Positions 1 through 8,097 of a stretch of 64,000 nt of DNA are shown here, piece by piece. The translations under genes and the position numbers were made by a program. The stretch's first letter is position 1. Every line of letters begins with the position of its first letter. Location of the stretch: contig NZ_JAZDRH010000010.1 in assembly GCF_047470865.1 (NCBI RefSeq), positions 43,616 to 107,615 on the forward strand, read 5' to 3'. The stretch is from JAZDRH01 sp047470865 (lineage in GTDB: Bacteria; Pseudomonadota; Gammaproteobacteria; Pseudomonadales; Pseudomonadaceae). The notes under the pieces were generated by a model, which worked only from the letters and a program-made list of their open reading frames with translations, did no database searches and was not told the DNA's origin.

Positions 1-545
1 TTGGCTATCAAGAGTCACACTGGCAACCTGAAGCCACGTCAAAAACTGGTGTGCGTGGACTTATGATGCTCACTAACAACACCGCAAAGGCCATGGGTAT
101 TAGCAACCGTTTAGATCCTGAACAAAGCATTTTAGGGGCAGCCCGTGTTATTGAAACACTGCGTAATGACAAAGCACTCAAAGACATTCCAGAACCAGAT
201 CAAACATGGCTTGTTTTAGCCTCTTATAATGTTGGTTTAGGGCACTTAAAAGATGCTCAAAAACTCGCTGAACAAGAAGGTTTAAATCCTCAAAAGTGGA
301 ATGATGTGCGAAAAATGCTGCCGCGCCTATCGCAAAAAGAGTGGTACAGCAAAACGCGTTATGGCTATGCCCGTGGCGGAGAGCCTGTGCATTTTGTCAA
401 TAATATTCGTCGTTATTACGATATTTTGACCTGGGTGACACAGCCACAACTTGAATCAAGCAACCTTGGCAATACCATGCTGCACAAACCTCAGATTGCG
501 CCTGAAGTGAGCACAAACACACAAGACGAGCAAGCTAGGCTTTAA
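1..545 (+). CDS. mltF: Membrane-bound lytic murein transglycosylase F, C-terminal part
   Basis: This is the 3' part of a gene that begins before the window; the reading frame is open from base 3. The first codons give the SLT-type catalytic motif QESHW, whose Glu is the catalytic acid, followed by TGVRGLMMLT and later ASYNVGLGHL and YARGGEPVHFVNNIRRYYD, all typical of family 1 lytic transglycosylases. MltF cleaves peptidoglycan to 1,6-anhydromuropeptides at the outer membrane; its N-terminal solute-binding-like domain would lie outside the window. The stop overlaps the stop of the convergent tadA gene by a few bases. MltF beside tadA is a normal Pseudomonas arrangement. Confidence 0.93.
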   Translation, partial: GYQESHWQPEATSKTGVRGLMMLTNNTAKAMGISNRLDPEQSILGAARVIETLRNDKALKDIPEPDQTWLVLASYNVGLGHLKDAQKLAEQEGLNPQKWNDVRKMLPRLSQKEWYSKTRYGYARGGEPVHFVNNIRRYYDILTWVTQPQLESSNLGNTMLHKPQIAPEVSTNTQDEQARL

Positions 546-1054
546 CTGCCATTTATCGGTTTAGTTTTCTTATGTTGAGCTCGTCGCTGCTTAAAAAAAT
601 CAGTTAATAAGCGACTGGCTTGCTCCTCAAGCACGCCACCTTCAACCAATACATAATGATTTAAATACAGACTTTCAAAGAATCGTTGCTGACTGACGGC
701 AGCGCCAGCACGTGGCTCAGCGGCTGCAAATACCACACGTGCAATACGTGAATGCACAATTAGCCCTGCACACATTGAACAAGGCTCTAAAGTGACATAA
801 AGGGTTGTATCTGGTAGTCGATAGTTTTGCAGTTGCCTAGCAGCCTGGCGAATAGCTAGCATTTCAGCATGAGCACTAGGGTCATGCTCAATAATGGGGC
901 GATTAAAGCCTTCGCCTATAATGTGACCTTGCTGCACTAAAACTGCCCCCACAGGCACTTCACCTAACAGAGCACCTTGCTGAGCTAGCTCCAGTGCCCT
1001 TTGCATAAACTGCTGATCTTGCGAACGATCAATAATGCGCACTCGCCCTTTCAT
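542..1054 (-). CDS. tadA: tRNA-specific adenosine deaminase TadA
   Basis: A 170-aa zinc deaminase of the CDA fold. It shows the HAE motif (His ligand and proton-shuttling Glu) and PCSMC (two Cys ligands). TadA converts A34 to inosine in the anticodon of tRNA-Arg(ACG), which is essential for decoding. The GEVPVGAVLV stretch near the N-terminus is typical of TadA rather than of cytidine deaminases. Its ATG overlaps the stop codon of the upstream multicopper oxidase by one base (TAATG), so the pair is probably one operon with translational coupling. In Pseudomonas the same pair has been studied as cumA-cumB. Confidence 0.95.
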   Translation of the reverse strand: MKGRVRIIDRSQDQQFMQRALELAQQGALLGEVPVGAVLVQQGHIIGEGFNRPIIEHDPSAHAEMLAIRQAARQLQNYRLPDTTLYVTLEPCSMCAGLIVHSRIARVVFAAAEPRAGAAVSQQRFFESLYLNHYVLVEGGVLEEQASRLLTDFFKQRRAQHKKTKPINGS

Positions 1055-2427
1055 TACTTCTCTACTTTAATCGCTGCCATCAAGCCTGTTTCCATATGGT
1101 CAATAACATGACAATGGAACATCCAAGTGCCAATGTTATCAGCAACCAAGGCAACACGTGCTGTTTCTTGCTTATCTAATAAATAAGTGTCTGTAAAATA
1201 AGGATCAATTTTATGGCGATTAGAAGACAATATTTTAAATGCCATACCATGCAAGTGAATAGGATGCTGGTACTGGCTAATATTGCGAAGCTCAAAAATG
1301 TAACTTTGACCTTCTTTTAGCACAGCAATTGGGCGATCGGCGCAGGTATTATCTTGAATATCCCATGCCTGGCCATTAATTTGCCAAAAGGTATAGTTAT
1401 CTTTATTGGGCACTGAAAGCATGCCTGCCCATTCAAAATTAAAGCGCATGACTTCTGCATTTTCTAAGTCAGGCTCAGCCAGTGGATTGGCTGGCAACGT
1501 ACGTGGCCATGTCGTTTGCTCTGGTAGTCCTTGCTCAACACTATTAAAGCGCGCCAAGGTTAGTGGACCATTGAGCATACGCTCAGTCGTACCAGCCGCA
1601 GGTACTTTGTAAGCTAAGTCAAGACGCATACCAGGCCCTAAGCGGTATTCCTTAGGAAATGGCCGCGCTGGAGCCACAGGCTGCCCATCAATGGCATAAA
1701 TTTGGATATTTTTATTATCTAAACGCAAGCGGTAAGTTGCTGTATTATCTAGGTTTAATAAACGTAAGCGCACAATTTGCCCAGCAGGTAGATCCAGCTC
1801 AGGCTTGATCTTGCCATTAATTGTAAAAACAGTGCCTAAAGTGCCACCTCGGGCAGCATCGCGCGGAATACTAAACTCGGTAAACTGACCCTTCTCATCA
1901 ATAGGCCAAGTTTTTAAGCACAGCGTATAGTCATGCTTAAAATCTGTACCATCACGTTCATCGACAATAATAGGCCCTACTAGACCACGCCCTAACTGCG
2001 GACCGCTGACCATGTGAGGGTGATACCAGAAACTACCTGCATCAGGTAGATCGAATTCATAATCAAAATATTCACCAGGCAATACCGGCAATTGTGAAAC
2101 GTAAGGTACACCGTCCATTTCAATTGGAATACGTAATCCATGCCAATGAATAGTACTCCACTCAGGCAGCTTATTAATAAAACGCACACGTAGGCGATCA
2201 CCTTGGCGTGCTCGGATCTCAACCCCAGGTGCTAAATTATTGTAACCCCAAGCAGGTGTCATATGCCCTGGTAGCAATTCTAGATCAAAAGGGGCAGCTA
2301 TTACTTCATAGTCATGCGTGGTTACCTTTGCAGGGCGGCCTACCCAGTAACGCACAGCTCCAGCGGTTACTCCTATCACGCTAAGCCCAGCTAAGCCTGT
2401 GAGTACCTGCCTACGAGTAAAAGACAT
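1054..2427 (-). CDS. cumA: TAT-exported multicopper oxidase (CumA-type)
   Basis: A 457-aa multicopper oxidase. The N-terminus MSFTRRQVLTGLAG is a twin-arginine signal. Copper motifs appear in order: HWHG and WYHPH near the N-terminus (T2/T3 sites), HPIHLHG, and HCHVIDHMETG near the C-terminus (T1/T3 ligands). Enzymes of this type oxidise metals or phenolics in the periplasm while reducing oxygen to water. The N-terminus, the length and the location directly before tadA match the Pseudomonas CumA protein once linked to Mn(II) oxidation. The physiological substrate cannot be read from sequence; copper tolerance is an alternative role. Confidence 0.85.
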   Translation of the reverse strand: MSFTRRQVLTGLAGLSVIGVTAGAVRYWVGRPAKVTTHDYEVIAAPFDLELLPGHMTPAWGYNNLAPGVEIRARQGDRLRVRFINKLPEWSTIHWHGLRIPIEMDGVPYVSQLPVLPGEYFDYEFDLPDAGSFWYHPHMVSGPQLGRGLVGPIIVDERDGTDFKHDYTLCLKTWPIDEKGQFTEFSIPRDAARGGTLGTVFTINGKIKPELDLPAGQIVRLRLLNLDNTATYRLRLDNKNIQIYAIDGQPVAPARPFPKEYRLGPGMRLDLAYKVPAAGTTERMLNGPLTLARFNSVEQGLPEQTTWPRTLPANPLAEPDLENAEVMRFNFEWAGMLSVPNKDNYTFWQINGQAWDIQDNTCADRPIAVLKEGQSYIFELRNISQYQHPIHLHGMAFKILSSNRHKIDPYFTDTYLLDKQETARVALVADNIGTWMFHCHVIDHMETGLMAAIKVEK

Positions 2428-2536
2428 AACCGCCCCTTAAATACTTTACAAATGAGAATAAATTGCAACAATTATGCGACATTTTGTCTATTAAGCAAGC
2501 CACTGCACTCAGGTTGTTGATATGTATCAGACATAA

Positions 2537-2560
2537 AAAACCGAGCCTAGGCTCGGTTTA
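2537..2560 (-). terminator. Rho-independent terminator after the 198-aa lipoprotein gene
   Basis: A perfect palindromic stem (ccgagcctaggctcgg) is followed on the minus strand by a run of T. It lies 19 bases past the stop of the lipoprotein gene and before the multicopper oxidase start, so it separates the two transcription units. Confidence 0.8.
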
Positions 2561-2578
2561 ACTATCATTTTAAACTAA

Positions 2579-3175
2579 CTATTTTATTGGATAATCTAAA
2601 ATCATATTTAACTCTACAGCAATTTCTTGCGTTACATAGCACTCTTTTTTGGCAGGAGCATCAGCCGGTGTCAAGCACTCTGGCATTTTATTTGATGTTC
2701 CTGAAATAGCGTATAAAGGAGTTTTAATACGTACGCGACGCGTTGTTGCAGACTGGTCAAAATACACACTCTCGCTAAAGCTACTAGCGGGCGTTAAAAT
2801 TCGATAATTCCAGTTAGGCGTTTCAATGCCATGGGGTAACTCATCAATAACAGCATAAGCAAAACGCGCCGGTAAATTGGCTAGAGTCAATTTTTCGCCC
2901 ATAGAGCACTTAAAGTACAGCGTTGTTTTTACCCCTTGTGCATTAAAGCTTAATGGTAAAACACCAGGTTCGCGACACTCGCCTAATGCCTGCTCTAAAC
3001 TAAGCTGCTCTGTTGCATTAACAGACCAACTGGCAGGATGTTCTAGCGCCCACTTAGCTGTTGCTTTTTGAGCCTGCACATAATCTGAATCCATCTGTGG
3101 CAGCAATACGCCGTCTTTACAACCTGTTAGCAAAGTAACTGCACCTAAAGCAGCTAAAGTCATTTTTTTAAACAT
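2579..3175 (-). CDS. Putative lipoprotein, 198 aa
   Basis: The N-terminus MFKKMTLAALGAVTLLTGC is a lipoprotein signal peptide with a clear lipobox (LLTGC), so the mature protein is expected to be lipid-anchored. Four further cysteines are present (in the stretches GECREP, YFKCSMG, PECLT and KECYV), which could form two disulfides. No enzymatic motif was recognised and the function is unknown. The gene lies just downstream of the AraC-type regulator gene with a 9-bp gap, so the two are probably cotranscribed. Confidence 0.75.
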   Translation of the reverse strand: MFKKMTLAALGAVTLLTGCKDGVLLPQMDSDYVQAQKATAKWALEHPASWSVNATEQLSLEQALGECREPGVLPLSFNAQGVKTTLYFKCSMGEKLTLANLPARFAYAVIDELPHGIETPNWNYRILTPASSFSESVYFDQSATTRRVRIKTPLYAISGTSNKMPECLTPADAPAKKECYVTQEIAVELNMILDYPIK

Positions 3176-3184
3176 AACTCATCC

Positions 3185-3955
3185 TTATGTACGATGCGTC
3201 AAAATAAAGGTTGAGGGTGGATACTGCATGATTCGTTTAAACATAGTAGCAAAAGCGGCTGGATTATCGTAACCACATAAATTAGCCACTTGCGTAACAG
3301 CTACACCTTCAACCAATAAAGCCAAGCTATAAGTAACACAGGCTTGCTGTTTCCAAAAACTAAAAACCACACCTGTTTGCTCTTTGAACCAGCGGATAAA
3401 TGTACGTTCACTTTTATAGTGTTTTTTAGCCCACTGCTGAGTGCTTTGCTTAATATCAGGTTGTTGCAAAAAAGCCGCGCAGCTTTTGCGCAGAGCCTCA
3501 TCGGCAGGCATAGGTAGCAGTAGCGAGAGCTTATCTGCTGCTTTAATTTCAGCTAACAATAGCTCTGCTAACAAGGCATCCCGCCCATTCAATTCATAGA
3601 TTAAAGGTAAGTCGGCGGCAGCACAGAGTAGTTCACGCAACAGGGGCGCCACACTTATAACCTCACAACTGGAGGAACGCACTGACTGTTCTGGCTCAAT
3701 ATAGACACTGCGTGTACTTACGCCAAGCATAACTACTTTATGAGGAACATCAGCTGCAATCCACACCGCATGCTGAGGTGGCACTATCCAAGTACCTTGC
3801 GCCACTTCCACATGCATTACACCTGTCATGCCATACAACAATTGAGCTCGACGATGGCTATGCCAATCAAGTACCTGCCCATGGTTGTAATCGGTACCAA
3901 TAGCCACTATAGCTCTTGGCGTATGATCCAGTTTAGCAATTGAAATATTATACAT
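3185..3955 (-). CDS. AraC-family transcriptional regulator with N-terminal cupin
   Basis: A 256-aa regulator. The N-terminal half is an AraC-type cupin sensor (DWHSHRRAQLLYGMTGVMHVEV, then PPQHAVWIAADVPHKV). The C-terminal half is a tandem helix-turn-helix domain ending in VTQVANLCGYDNPAAFATMFKRIMQYPPSTF, the standard AraC signature. Proteins of this layout often control a divergently transcribed transporter. Here the divergent neighbour at 4061 is a TSUP-family exporter followed by a LysE-type exporter, so control of those genes is a reasonable inference. The inducer is unknown. Confidence 0.88.
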   Translation of the reverse strand: MYNISIAKLDHTPRAIVAIGTDYNHGQVLDWHSHRRAQLLYGMTGVMHVEVAQGTWIVPPQHAVWIAADVPHKVVMLGVSTRSVYIEPEQSVRSSSCEVISVAPLLRELLCAAADLPLIYELNGRDALLAELLLAEIKAADKLSLLLPMPADEALRKSCAAFLQQPDIKQSTQQWAKKHYKSERTFIRWFKEQTGVVFSFWKQQACVTYSLALLVEGVAVTQVANLCGYDNPAAFATMFKRIMQYPPSTFILTHRT

Positions 3956-4060
3956 TTACACTCAGCCCACTTGGCATAAATACAAAACTTAATGTCCAGT
4001 ATGCGAAAGTACGCCATATATTTTTAGATTAATCTAGCTTTTATTTACGATGAAAAAGCT

Positions 4061-4876
4061 ATGACTTACTTAATTCTATTTGGCTTTGGCTGCCTAAGTG
4101 GCTTAACCACGGTGCTATTTGGCTTTGGTGGCGGATTTGTCGCCGTTCCTGTTATGTACTGGTGCATCTTACGGGTTTATCCTGAAAACGCTTTACTGCA
4201 ATCTAACGCGATGCAAATTGCTGTTGCGACATCTGTCATGGTAATGCTCGTGAATACAGCACAAGCCAGCTACAAGCATTATCAAAAAGGCAACTGGCGC
4301 TGGGATCAAATAAACCCCTTGGCTATTTTTATTGGTGTTGGCGCTATTATTGCCACCTACGCTATTCGTTTTTTTGATACTGACCTGCTTAAAACACTTT
4401 TTGTATTGTATTTAGCATTAACTATTTTAGATGCTTTAATACGTAAAGGCTTTATTCAAAGCCCCAGCCAACAAACACCATCTCCTCTCTCTAAACCTAC
4501 CAGCACAGTCTATGGCCTAATTATTGGCTTTGTTGCTACGCTATTAGGTGTGGGGGGCAGCATAATGACAGTGCCTTTAATGCGTCGACGTGGTTACAGC
4601 ATGACCCAAGCAACGGCTTTAGCCAGCCCTTTGAGCTTACCCGTTGCAGTACTAGGCAGCGCTGGTTACCTCGTACTGGGACTGTACTCTCCACTGGACT
4701 TAGGTCGAACCTATATTGGTTACATAGATCTTGCAGCCTTTCTTGCTTTAGCAGTAGGCTCTTGGCTGGGCATTCGTCTTTGCACTCCATTAATTGGTAA
4801 ATTACCCGACCAGTTACATGCCAAGATTTATATCGCCCTGCTTGCCTTTGTCCTTTTAAGCGTTTGGCTAAACTAA
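4061..4876 (+). CDS. TauE/SafE (TSUP) family membrane transporter
   Basis: A 271-aa polytopic membrane protein with the TSUP signatures: FGFGCLSGLTTVLFGFGGGFVAVPV in the first helix and LIIGFVATLLGVGGSIMTVPL at the start of the second repeat, showing the internal duplication. Members export small anions such as sulfite or organosulfonates. It is divergent from the AraC-type gene and is followed one base later by the LysE-type transporter gene, so the two are an operon. The substrate is not determined. Confidence 0.88.
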   Translation: MTYLILFGFGCLSGLTTVLFGFGGGFVAVPVMYWCILRVYPENALLQSNAMQIAVATSVMVMLVNTAQASYKHYQKGNWRWDQINPLAIFIGVGAIIATYAIRFFDTDLLKTLFVLYLALTILDALIRKGFIQSPSQQTPSPLSKPTSTVYGLIIGFVATLLGVGGSIMTVPLMRRRGYSMTQATALASPLSLPVAVLGSAGYLVLGLYSPLDLGRTYIGYIDLAAFLALAVGSWLGIRLCTPLIGKLPDQLHAKIYIALLAFVLLSVWLN

Positions 4877-4877
4877 T

Positions 4878-5501
4878 ATGACCTTACACAGCTTACTCCT
4901 ATTTGCCTCAACCTGTTTTGTGATCACCTTAATGCCTGGGCCTAATAGCTTTCTTACCCTAAACAATGCGGTGCAACTTGGGTTTAATAAAGCTTGTCTA
5001 GCCGGTGCAGGTCGTCTTATTGCCTTTATTGGCATGATTAGCCTTACCGCATTAGGCTTAGCTGCGGTACTAAAAACATCAGAAACGCTTTTTACCTTAA
5101 TTAAAGTAGCTGGTGCAGGTTATTTGTTTTATCTAGCCATTGTACTCTGGCGCAGCAAAGCTGAGTTGACAGTTAGCTCTAAAAATACCGCCCAACACTC
5201 CCTTAAAAAGCTCATTCAACAAGATTTCTGGGTGGCCGTTGGCAATCCAAAAGCTATTCTATTATTTACAGCCCTATTTCCCCAGTTTATGAATACTGAA
5301 CAACCAGCAAGTTATCAATTTGCCATACTGGGTAGCCTATTTTTATGCTTTGAATGTTTCGCTATTATTGTCTATGCCAGCCTAGGCAAACAGCTAGCGC
5401 ATTTTCTGACCAAGAGTAAAATACGCCGCTGGTTTAACCGTAGCTGTGCCGCTTTATTTGCTAGTGCTGGTGCTAGCTTACTAGGTAGCAGCCAGGCTTA
5501 G
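4878..5501 (+). CDS. LysE/RhtB-family amino acid exporter
   Basis: A 207-aa protein with the LysE/RhtB family N-terminus (TLMPGPNSFLTLNNAVQLGF), several hydrophobic helices, and the conserved VGNPKAILLFTALFPQF motif in the middle. Family members export amino acids or homoserine lactone-like compounds by proton antiport. Its ATG begins one base after the stop of the upstream TSUP gene. The 3' end overlaps the convergent EamA gene by a few bases. The substrate is unknown. Confidence 0.88.
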   Translation: MTLHSLLLFASTCFVITLMPGPNSFLTLNNAVQLGFNKACLAGAGRLIAFIGMISLTALGLAAVLKTSETLFTLIKVAGAGYLFYLAIVLWRSKAELTVSSKNTAQHSLKKLIQQDFWVAVGNPKAILLFTALFPQFMNTEQPASYQFAILGSLFLCFECFAIIVYASLGKQLAHFLTKSKIRRWFNRSCAALFASAGASLLGSSQA

Positions 5502-6361
5502 TCTAACTGCGCTGTTTTTTGTAAAGATGACATCACTATAGCAGCCACAATTAAGCCCCCACCAACCCACATGCCCAAAGTGGGCGTTTCGGCAAAAATC
5601 AGCCATGCCAGAGCAATACTATAAATAGGCTCTAGTGTATAAGCTAAAGCCGCTGTACGTACTTTTACAGCACTTAAACTACGTACAAAAAGCGTATGTG
5701 AGATTGCGGTACATAATACGCCTAATAAGGCAATCCAAAACCAATCTAGTGCTTCTACCTGCGCAATACTAAAAGCAGCAAATGGCAGTAAACTTAAAGC
5801 AACAATAAAATTCTGCCAACAAGCTGTTTGAGCAGGTTCTACTTTTCCAACATAAGAGCGGCTATTGACCGACAACGCAGAAAAGAGAAAGCCTGAAACA
5901 ATTGCCCAAAGTAGACCCGTAGTAGCTTGCGATGAAAAATTAAACTCAGGTGTAATTAAAATTAAGCCTATAGATACAGTAGCTATGAGTAACCATTCAC
6001 GACGCGAAGCTTTTTCATGATAGAAAACGCCTTCCAGCAGCACTGTGAATGCTGGAAAGGCTGCAAAACCTAGCGTAGCAATAGCCACCCCCGCAGACTT
6101 GACCGCAATAAAAAAACTAATCCAATGTGCACTTAAAAGTAACCCTCCTAACACCAAACGCCCACGCATCCGCCATGTTTGACGTGGCCAACGATGGCGC
6201 AACACAAAACGATAAAACACATAAAGTGCCAGCACAGCGAGCACAGTTCGGCCAAAAACAAGATTGACAGGCCCTGTATCTATCAACTTACCAAAAATAC
6301 CTGTTAATCCGGCTAGAAAAACAGAAATATGCAATCCAATTAATGCTGAGCTGGACTTCAT
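5498..6361 (-). CDS. EamA/DMT-superfamily transporter
   Basis: A 287-aa protein with about ten hydrophobic helices and two EamA repeats (VFLAGLTGIFGKL near the N-terminus; ALAYTLEPIYSIALAWLIFAE in repeat two). The start at 6361 (MKSSSALIGLH) is preferred over the upstream in-frame codon because the family helix starts immediately after it and the 22 extra residues are not hydrophobic. DMT transporters move metabolites across the inner membrane; the substrate is unknown. It is divergent from a second EamA-type gene at 6482. Confidence 0.85.
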   Translation of the reverse strand: MKSSSALIGLHISVFLAGLTGIFGKLIDTGPVNLVFGRTVLAVLALYVFYRFVLRHRWPRQTWRMRGRLVLGGLLLSAHWISFFIAVKSAGVAIATLGFAAFPAFTVLLEGVFYHEKASRREWLLIATVSIGLILITPEFNFSSQATTGLLWAIVSGFLFSALSVNSRSYVGKVEPAQTACWQNFIVALSLLPFAAFSIAQVEALDWFWIALLGVLCTAISHTLFVRSLSAVKVRTAALAYTLEPIYSIALAWLIFAETPTLGMWVGGGLIVAAIVMSSLQKTAQLD

Positions 6362-6481
6362 TGCTGATGTATTCAAAATGACTCTCGATAATCTATTAGT
6401 GATGTTTAGATTGTTGTTTGCTAGCAATTTGCCTAGACTGCCATGCTTTACATTATTTTATGAAGAAGAATCTATCAGTCT

Positions 6482-7399
6482 ATGCAACGCGGTATTACCT
6501 ATGCAGCTATAGCTGGAGCAATGTGGGGCTTTGTGTTTTTAGCGCCTGCATTACTACCTGACTTTAACCCTCTACTGTTAAGCAGTGGGCGTTACCTACT
6601 TTATGGTGCTGTCTCCGCGATTATTCTACTCCCTATGGCTAAAGAGCTACTGCCTCGTATTAGCCGCTATGACTGGTGGATGCTGATTAAATTAGCCTTT
6701 ACTGGCAATATTCTCTACTACATTTGCTTAGCCTTTGCTGTACAGCTGGCTGGCGTGGCTACCGCCTCGTTAATTATTGGTGTACTTCCTGTTACTATCA
6801 CCCTAATGGGGAGAAAAGAAGCTGACGCTATCCCCTTAAAGCGTATTATCTTACCGCTTATAGTAGTGACGGCCGGCATTCTATGCATCAATATTGAAAC
6901 TCTATTAAGTAGCCAGGCTGCTAATAACTCAGTAACTGAACGCGCTCTAGGGATTGCTTGTGCTTTCGGTGCTCTCTTTTGCTGGACTCACTTTGCAGCC
7001 AGCAATACCCGTTACTTAAAACAAAGTCCATTCACAAGCAGCGAGTGGTCTTCATTATGGGGCGCAGTTACAGGTGCAATCTCTATTATTTTATGGATTG
7101 TCGCTATGCAGATCCCTGAGTTCAAGCCAGCAGCCCAGATGCCTAACGAACGCTGGATTATGTTTTGGTGCGTTAACTTAGGAATTGCCGTATTAAGTTC
7201 CTGGTTTGGAAACCTAATGTGGAATGCTGCCACACGCCGACTACCAACTAGCCTAGGCGGCCAACTCATAGTATTTGAAACACTCTGCGCGCTGCTTTAT
7301 GGCTTCATTTATCAGCAGCGTTTACCTAGTGTAATGGAAGCCATTGCCATTATTTTATTAGTCTGTGGCGTACTCTGGACAGTGCGCTGTCACCAGTAA
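6482..7399 (+). CDS. EamA/DMT-superfamily transporter
   Basis: A 305-aa polytopic membrane protein. It opens with YAAIAGAMWGFVFLAPALLP and shows the two-repeat EamA layout (second repeat includes FGNLMWNAATRRLPTSLGGQL). Function is export or import of an unknown small metabolite. The start codon lacks a strong Shine-Dalgarno sequence. The stop is 10 bases before the ATG of the hotdog thioesterase gene, which suggests cotranscription. Confidence 0.85.
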   Translation: MQRGITYAAIAGAMWGFVFLAPALLPDFNPLLLSSGRYLLYGAVSAIILLPMAKELLPRISRYDWWMLIKLAFTGNILYYICLAFAVQLAGVATASLIIGVLPVTITLMGRKEADAIPLKRIILPLIVVTAGILCINIETLLSSQAANNSVTERALGIACAFGALFCWTHFAASNTRYLKQSPFTSSEWSSLWGAVTGAISIILWIVAMQIPEFKPAAQMPNERWIMFWCVNLGIAVLSSWFGNLMWNAATRRLPTSLGGQLIVFETLCALLYGFIYQQRLPSVMEAIAIILLVCGVLWTVRCHQ

Positions 7400-7409
7400 G
7401 GTTTTATTT

Positions 7410-7841
7410 ATGAATGATGTAATTCAGCTAAGTGATTTTCCGCATCAATGCCATGAGAAACTGCGTTTTCGCGATACCGATATGCAAGGTCACGTTAATA
7501 ATAGTGTTTACCTGACGCTATTTGAACAAGCCCGCATCGAAGTTTTATTCAACCAAAATCAACGCTTAGATAAAGAAGGCGCTGTTTTTGTAGTGGCTCA
7601 TATATCAATGGACTTCCTTAACGAACTGCTCTGGCCTAATGACATAGTGATAGGCTCAAGTATTACTCAATTTGGACGCAGTTCTATGCACTTAACTCAA
7701 GCCATCTTCCAAGGTGAAACCTGCATTGCCAAAGCCACAAGTGTAATTGTCTTAATGGATGTGAATACGCGCCGCTCCACACCCTTTTCCGATTTTGCAA
7801 TAGAACAATTAACCCAGCTACAACAGAAAAAAACATCTTAA
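7410..7841 (+). CDS. Acyl-CoA thioesterase, hotdog fold (YbgC/FadM type)
   Basis: A 143-aa protein with the 4-hydroxybenzoyl-CoA thioesterase signature RDTDMQGHVNNSVYLTLFEQAR, where the Asp is the usual catalytic residue. Such enzymes hydrolyse acyl-CoA thioesters in the cytoplasm. The start at 7410 (MNDVIQ) follows the stop of the EamA gene; the longer in-frame extension overlaps that gene and is not family-like. A second, related hotdog gene lies at 21034. Confidence 0.88.
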   Translation: MNDVIQLSDFPHQCHEKLRFRDTDMQGHVNNSVYLTLFEQARIEVLFNQNQRLDKEGAVFVVAHISMDFLNELLWPNDIVIGSSITQFGRSSMHLTQAIFQGETCIAKATSVIVLMDVNTRRSTPFSDFAIEQLTQLQQKKTS

Positions 7842-8050
7842 AATTGGTGGTAAACAACTTATTTAAAACTAATACCTGTCGTGCTCAAGCACAAAAAACA
7901 AATTTAAAAATTTTATAATCGCATTACCGTTAAGCTACTTACTAACTATTTAGTACAAACCTAAAAACTTAAATCTATATTTCTCATTATTAGTACTGCT
8001 AAAACCAACTATTAACCAGATTCGCAGGCATCTTTAGCTTAAAAATAAAA

Positions 8051-8075
8051 ATGCCAAATAAAATTCGGCGTTTTT
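8051..8075 (-). terminator. Probable bidirectional terminator
   Basis: A short stem (atgcc/ggcgt with one G-T pair) is flanked by A and T runs on both sides, so it can act for the autotransporter gene on the minus strand and for the thioesterase gene on the plus strand. Confidence 0.6.
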
Positions 8076-8097
8076 ATCATAAATGGCCCTAGAAAAT